Source of the DNA: DATIRA01 sp964553405
GTDB lineage: Bacteria > Pseudomonadota > Gammaproteobacteria > Steroidobacterales > Steroidobacteraceae
Assembly (NCBI GenBank): GCA_964553405.1
Contig: CAZKLS010000069.1
Location: 1 to 14,753, forward strand
Length of the DNA: 14,753 bases
Direction: 5' to 3'
This document shows, one piece after another, positions 14,198 to 14,753 of the stretch; position 1 is the stretch's first letter; every line of letters starts with the position of its first letter. The notes under the pieces were generated by a model. That model did not search any database, was not told where the DNA came from, and saw only the letters and a list, made by a program, of their open reading frames with translations. The position numbers and the translations under genes were made by a program.

Positions 14198-14746
14198 ATG
14201 AAAACCTTGATTGCGTCACGCCCCGCCGTCCTGCTGGCCGCCTGCCTGGCCTATGCGGGACTCGCGCTCGCCGACACGCCGGCCGCAGGCCAGGCCGCGC
14301 CGGACTTCAGGCTGCAGGACCAGCAGGGCCAGTGGCACAAGCTCTCGGACTACAAGGGCAAGTGGGTGGCGCTGTACTTCTATCCGAAGGACGACACGCC
14401 GGGCTGCACGACGCAGGCCTGCAGCTTCAGGGACAACATCTTCGCGTTCAACAAGGAGGGCGCGGTGATCCTGGGGGTCAGCGTCGACGACGTCGAGTCC
14501 CACAAGGAATTCGCCGAGAAGCACGGGCTGCCCTTCACGCTGCTCGCGGACTCCGGGAAGACCGTTGCGAAGCAGTACGGCGTGCTGCGGAACTTCGGCG
14601 TGATCGAAGTGGCGCGGCGCGACACCTTCCTGATCGACCCCGAGGGCCGGGTGGCGAGGCACTACGAGTCGGTGGACCCGGAGCAGAACTCGAAGATCGT
14701 GCTGCAGGACATCAAGGACCTGAAGGCCGCGCGCGGCAAGGGCTGA
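14198..14746 (+). CDS. bcp: Exported Bcp/PrxQ-type thioredoxin-dependent peroxiredoxin
   Basis: This enzyme class reduces hydrogen peroxide and organic hydroperoxides using a peroxidatic cysteine. The 182-residue precursor starts with a basic, then hydrophobic signal peptide (about 1-26, ending AGLALADT), so the product should be periplasmic, unlike cytoplasmic E. coli Bcp. The Prx active site YPKDDTPGC gives P63, T67 and peroxidatic C70. C75, five residues on, is the resolving cysteine position of atypical two-Cys PrxQ. The conserved arginine is R141 in RDTFLID. The ATG at 14198 has a GGAG site upstream (CTGGAGAAAGCC). An upstream in-frame start at 14126 would bury the signal peptide. The reductant, perhaps a periplasmic thioredoxin-like protein, is not in the window. 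Confidence 0.93.
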   Translation: MKTLIASRPAVLLAACLAYAGLALADTPAAGQAAPDFRLQDQQGQWHKLSDYKGKWVALYFYPKDDTPGCTTQACSFRDNIFAFNKEGAVILGVSVDDVESHKEFAEKHGLPFTLLADSGKTVAKQYGVLRNFGVIEVARRDTFLIDPEGRVARHYESVDPEQNSKIVLQDIKDLKAARGKG

Positions 14747-14753
14747 CCCCGGG

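Noticed and set aside
14109..14219. N-terminal extension of the phospholipase to an ATG at 14219.
   Set aside because: The extra 37 residues lack family similarity and would cross the divergent peroxiredoxin start and its promoter region; the GTG at 14108 fits better.

Overview
The window is a dense, GC-rich stretch of bacterial chromosome that looks gammaproteobacterial. Two gene orders point there: kdsD-kdsC-lptC-lptA-lptB-rpoN-hpf-rapZ, divergent from ibaG-murA, and petA-petB-petC-sspA-sspB. Protein details agree, including an E. coli-like KdsD and SspA/SspB and the PVWY form of the cytochrome b Qo motif. I cannot place it below class level; a Chromatiales/Ectothiorhodospirales-like relative is only a guess. 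No mobile element, CRISPR array, rRNA or tRNA is visible, and no gene-free stretch exceeds about 200 bases.

Left part, minus strand (5251 down to 1): ibaG and murA form one unit that ends in a terminator-like nested inverted repeat. A second unit, petABC (the cytochrome bc1 complex) followed by sspA and sspB, starts from a candidate promoter just after that terminator. sspB runs off the left edge.

Middle, plus strand (5373 to 12949): kdsD and kdsC supply two steps of Kdo synthesis. lptC, lptA and lptB encode parts of the lipopolysaccharide export bridge. rpoN (sigma-54), hpf (ribosome hibernation) and rapZ follow, then an mgtE-type Mg2+ channel. Most junctions overlap or lie a few bases apart, so the run probably behaves as one translationally coupled operon from kdsD to rapZ. 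Genes usual at this locus in E. coli are missing: ptsN between hpf and rapZ, npr/ptsO after rapZ, and the mla lipid-transport genes between ibaG and kdsD.

Right part: a patatin-like phospholipase on the minus strand converges on and overlaps the 3' end of mgtE. It is divergent from a gene for an exported Bcp/PrxQ-type peroxiredoxin.

I found no convincing new multi-gene system. The best leads are the PTS-free rpoN cluster, together with a RapZ that lacks residues E. coli RapZ uses for metabolite and small-RNA binding, and the compact terminator/promoter module between murA and petA.
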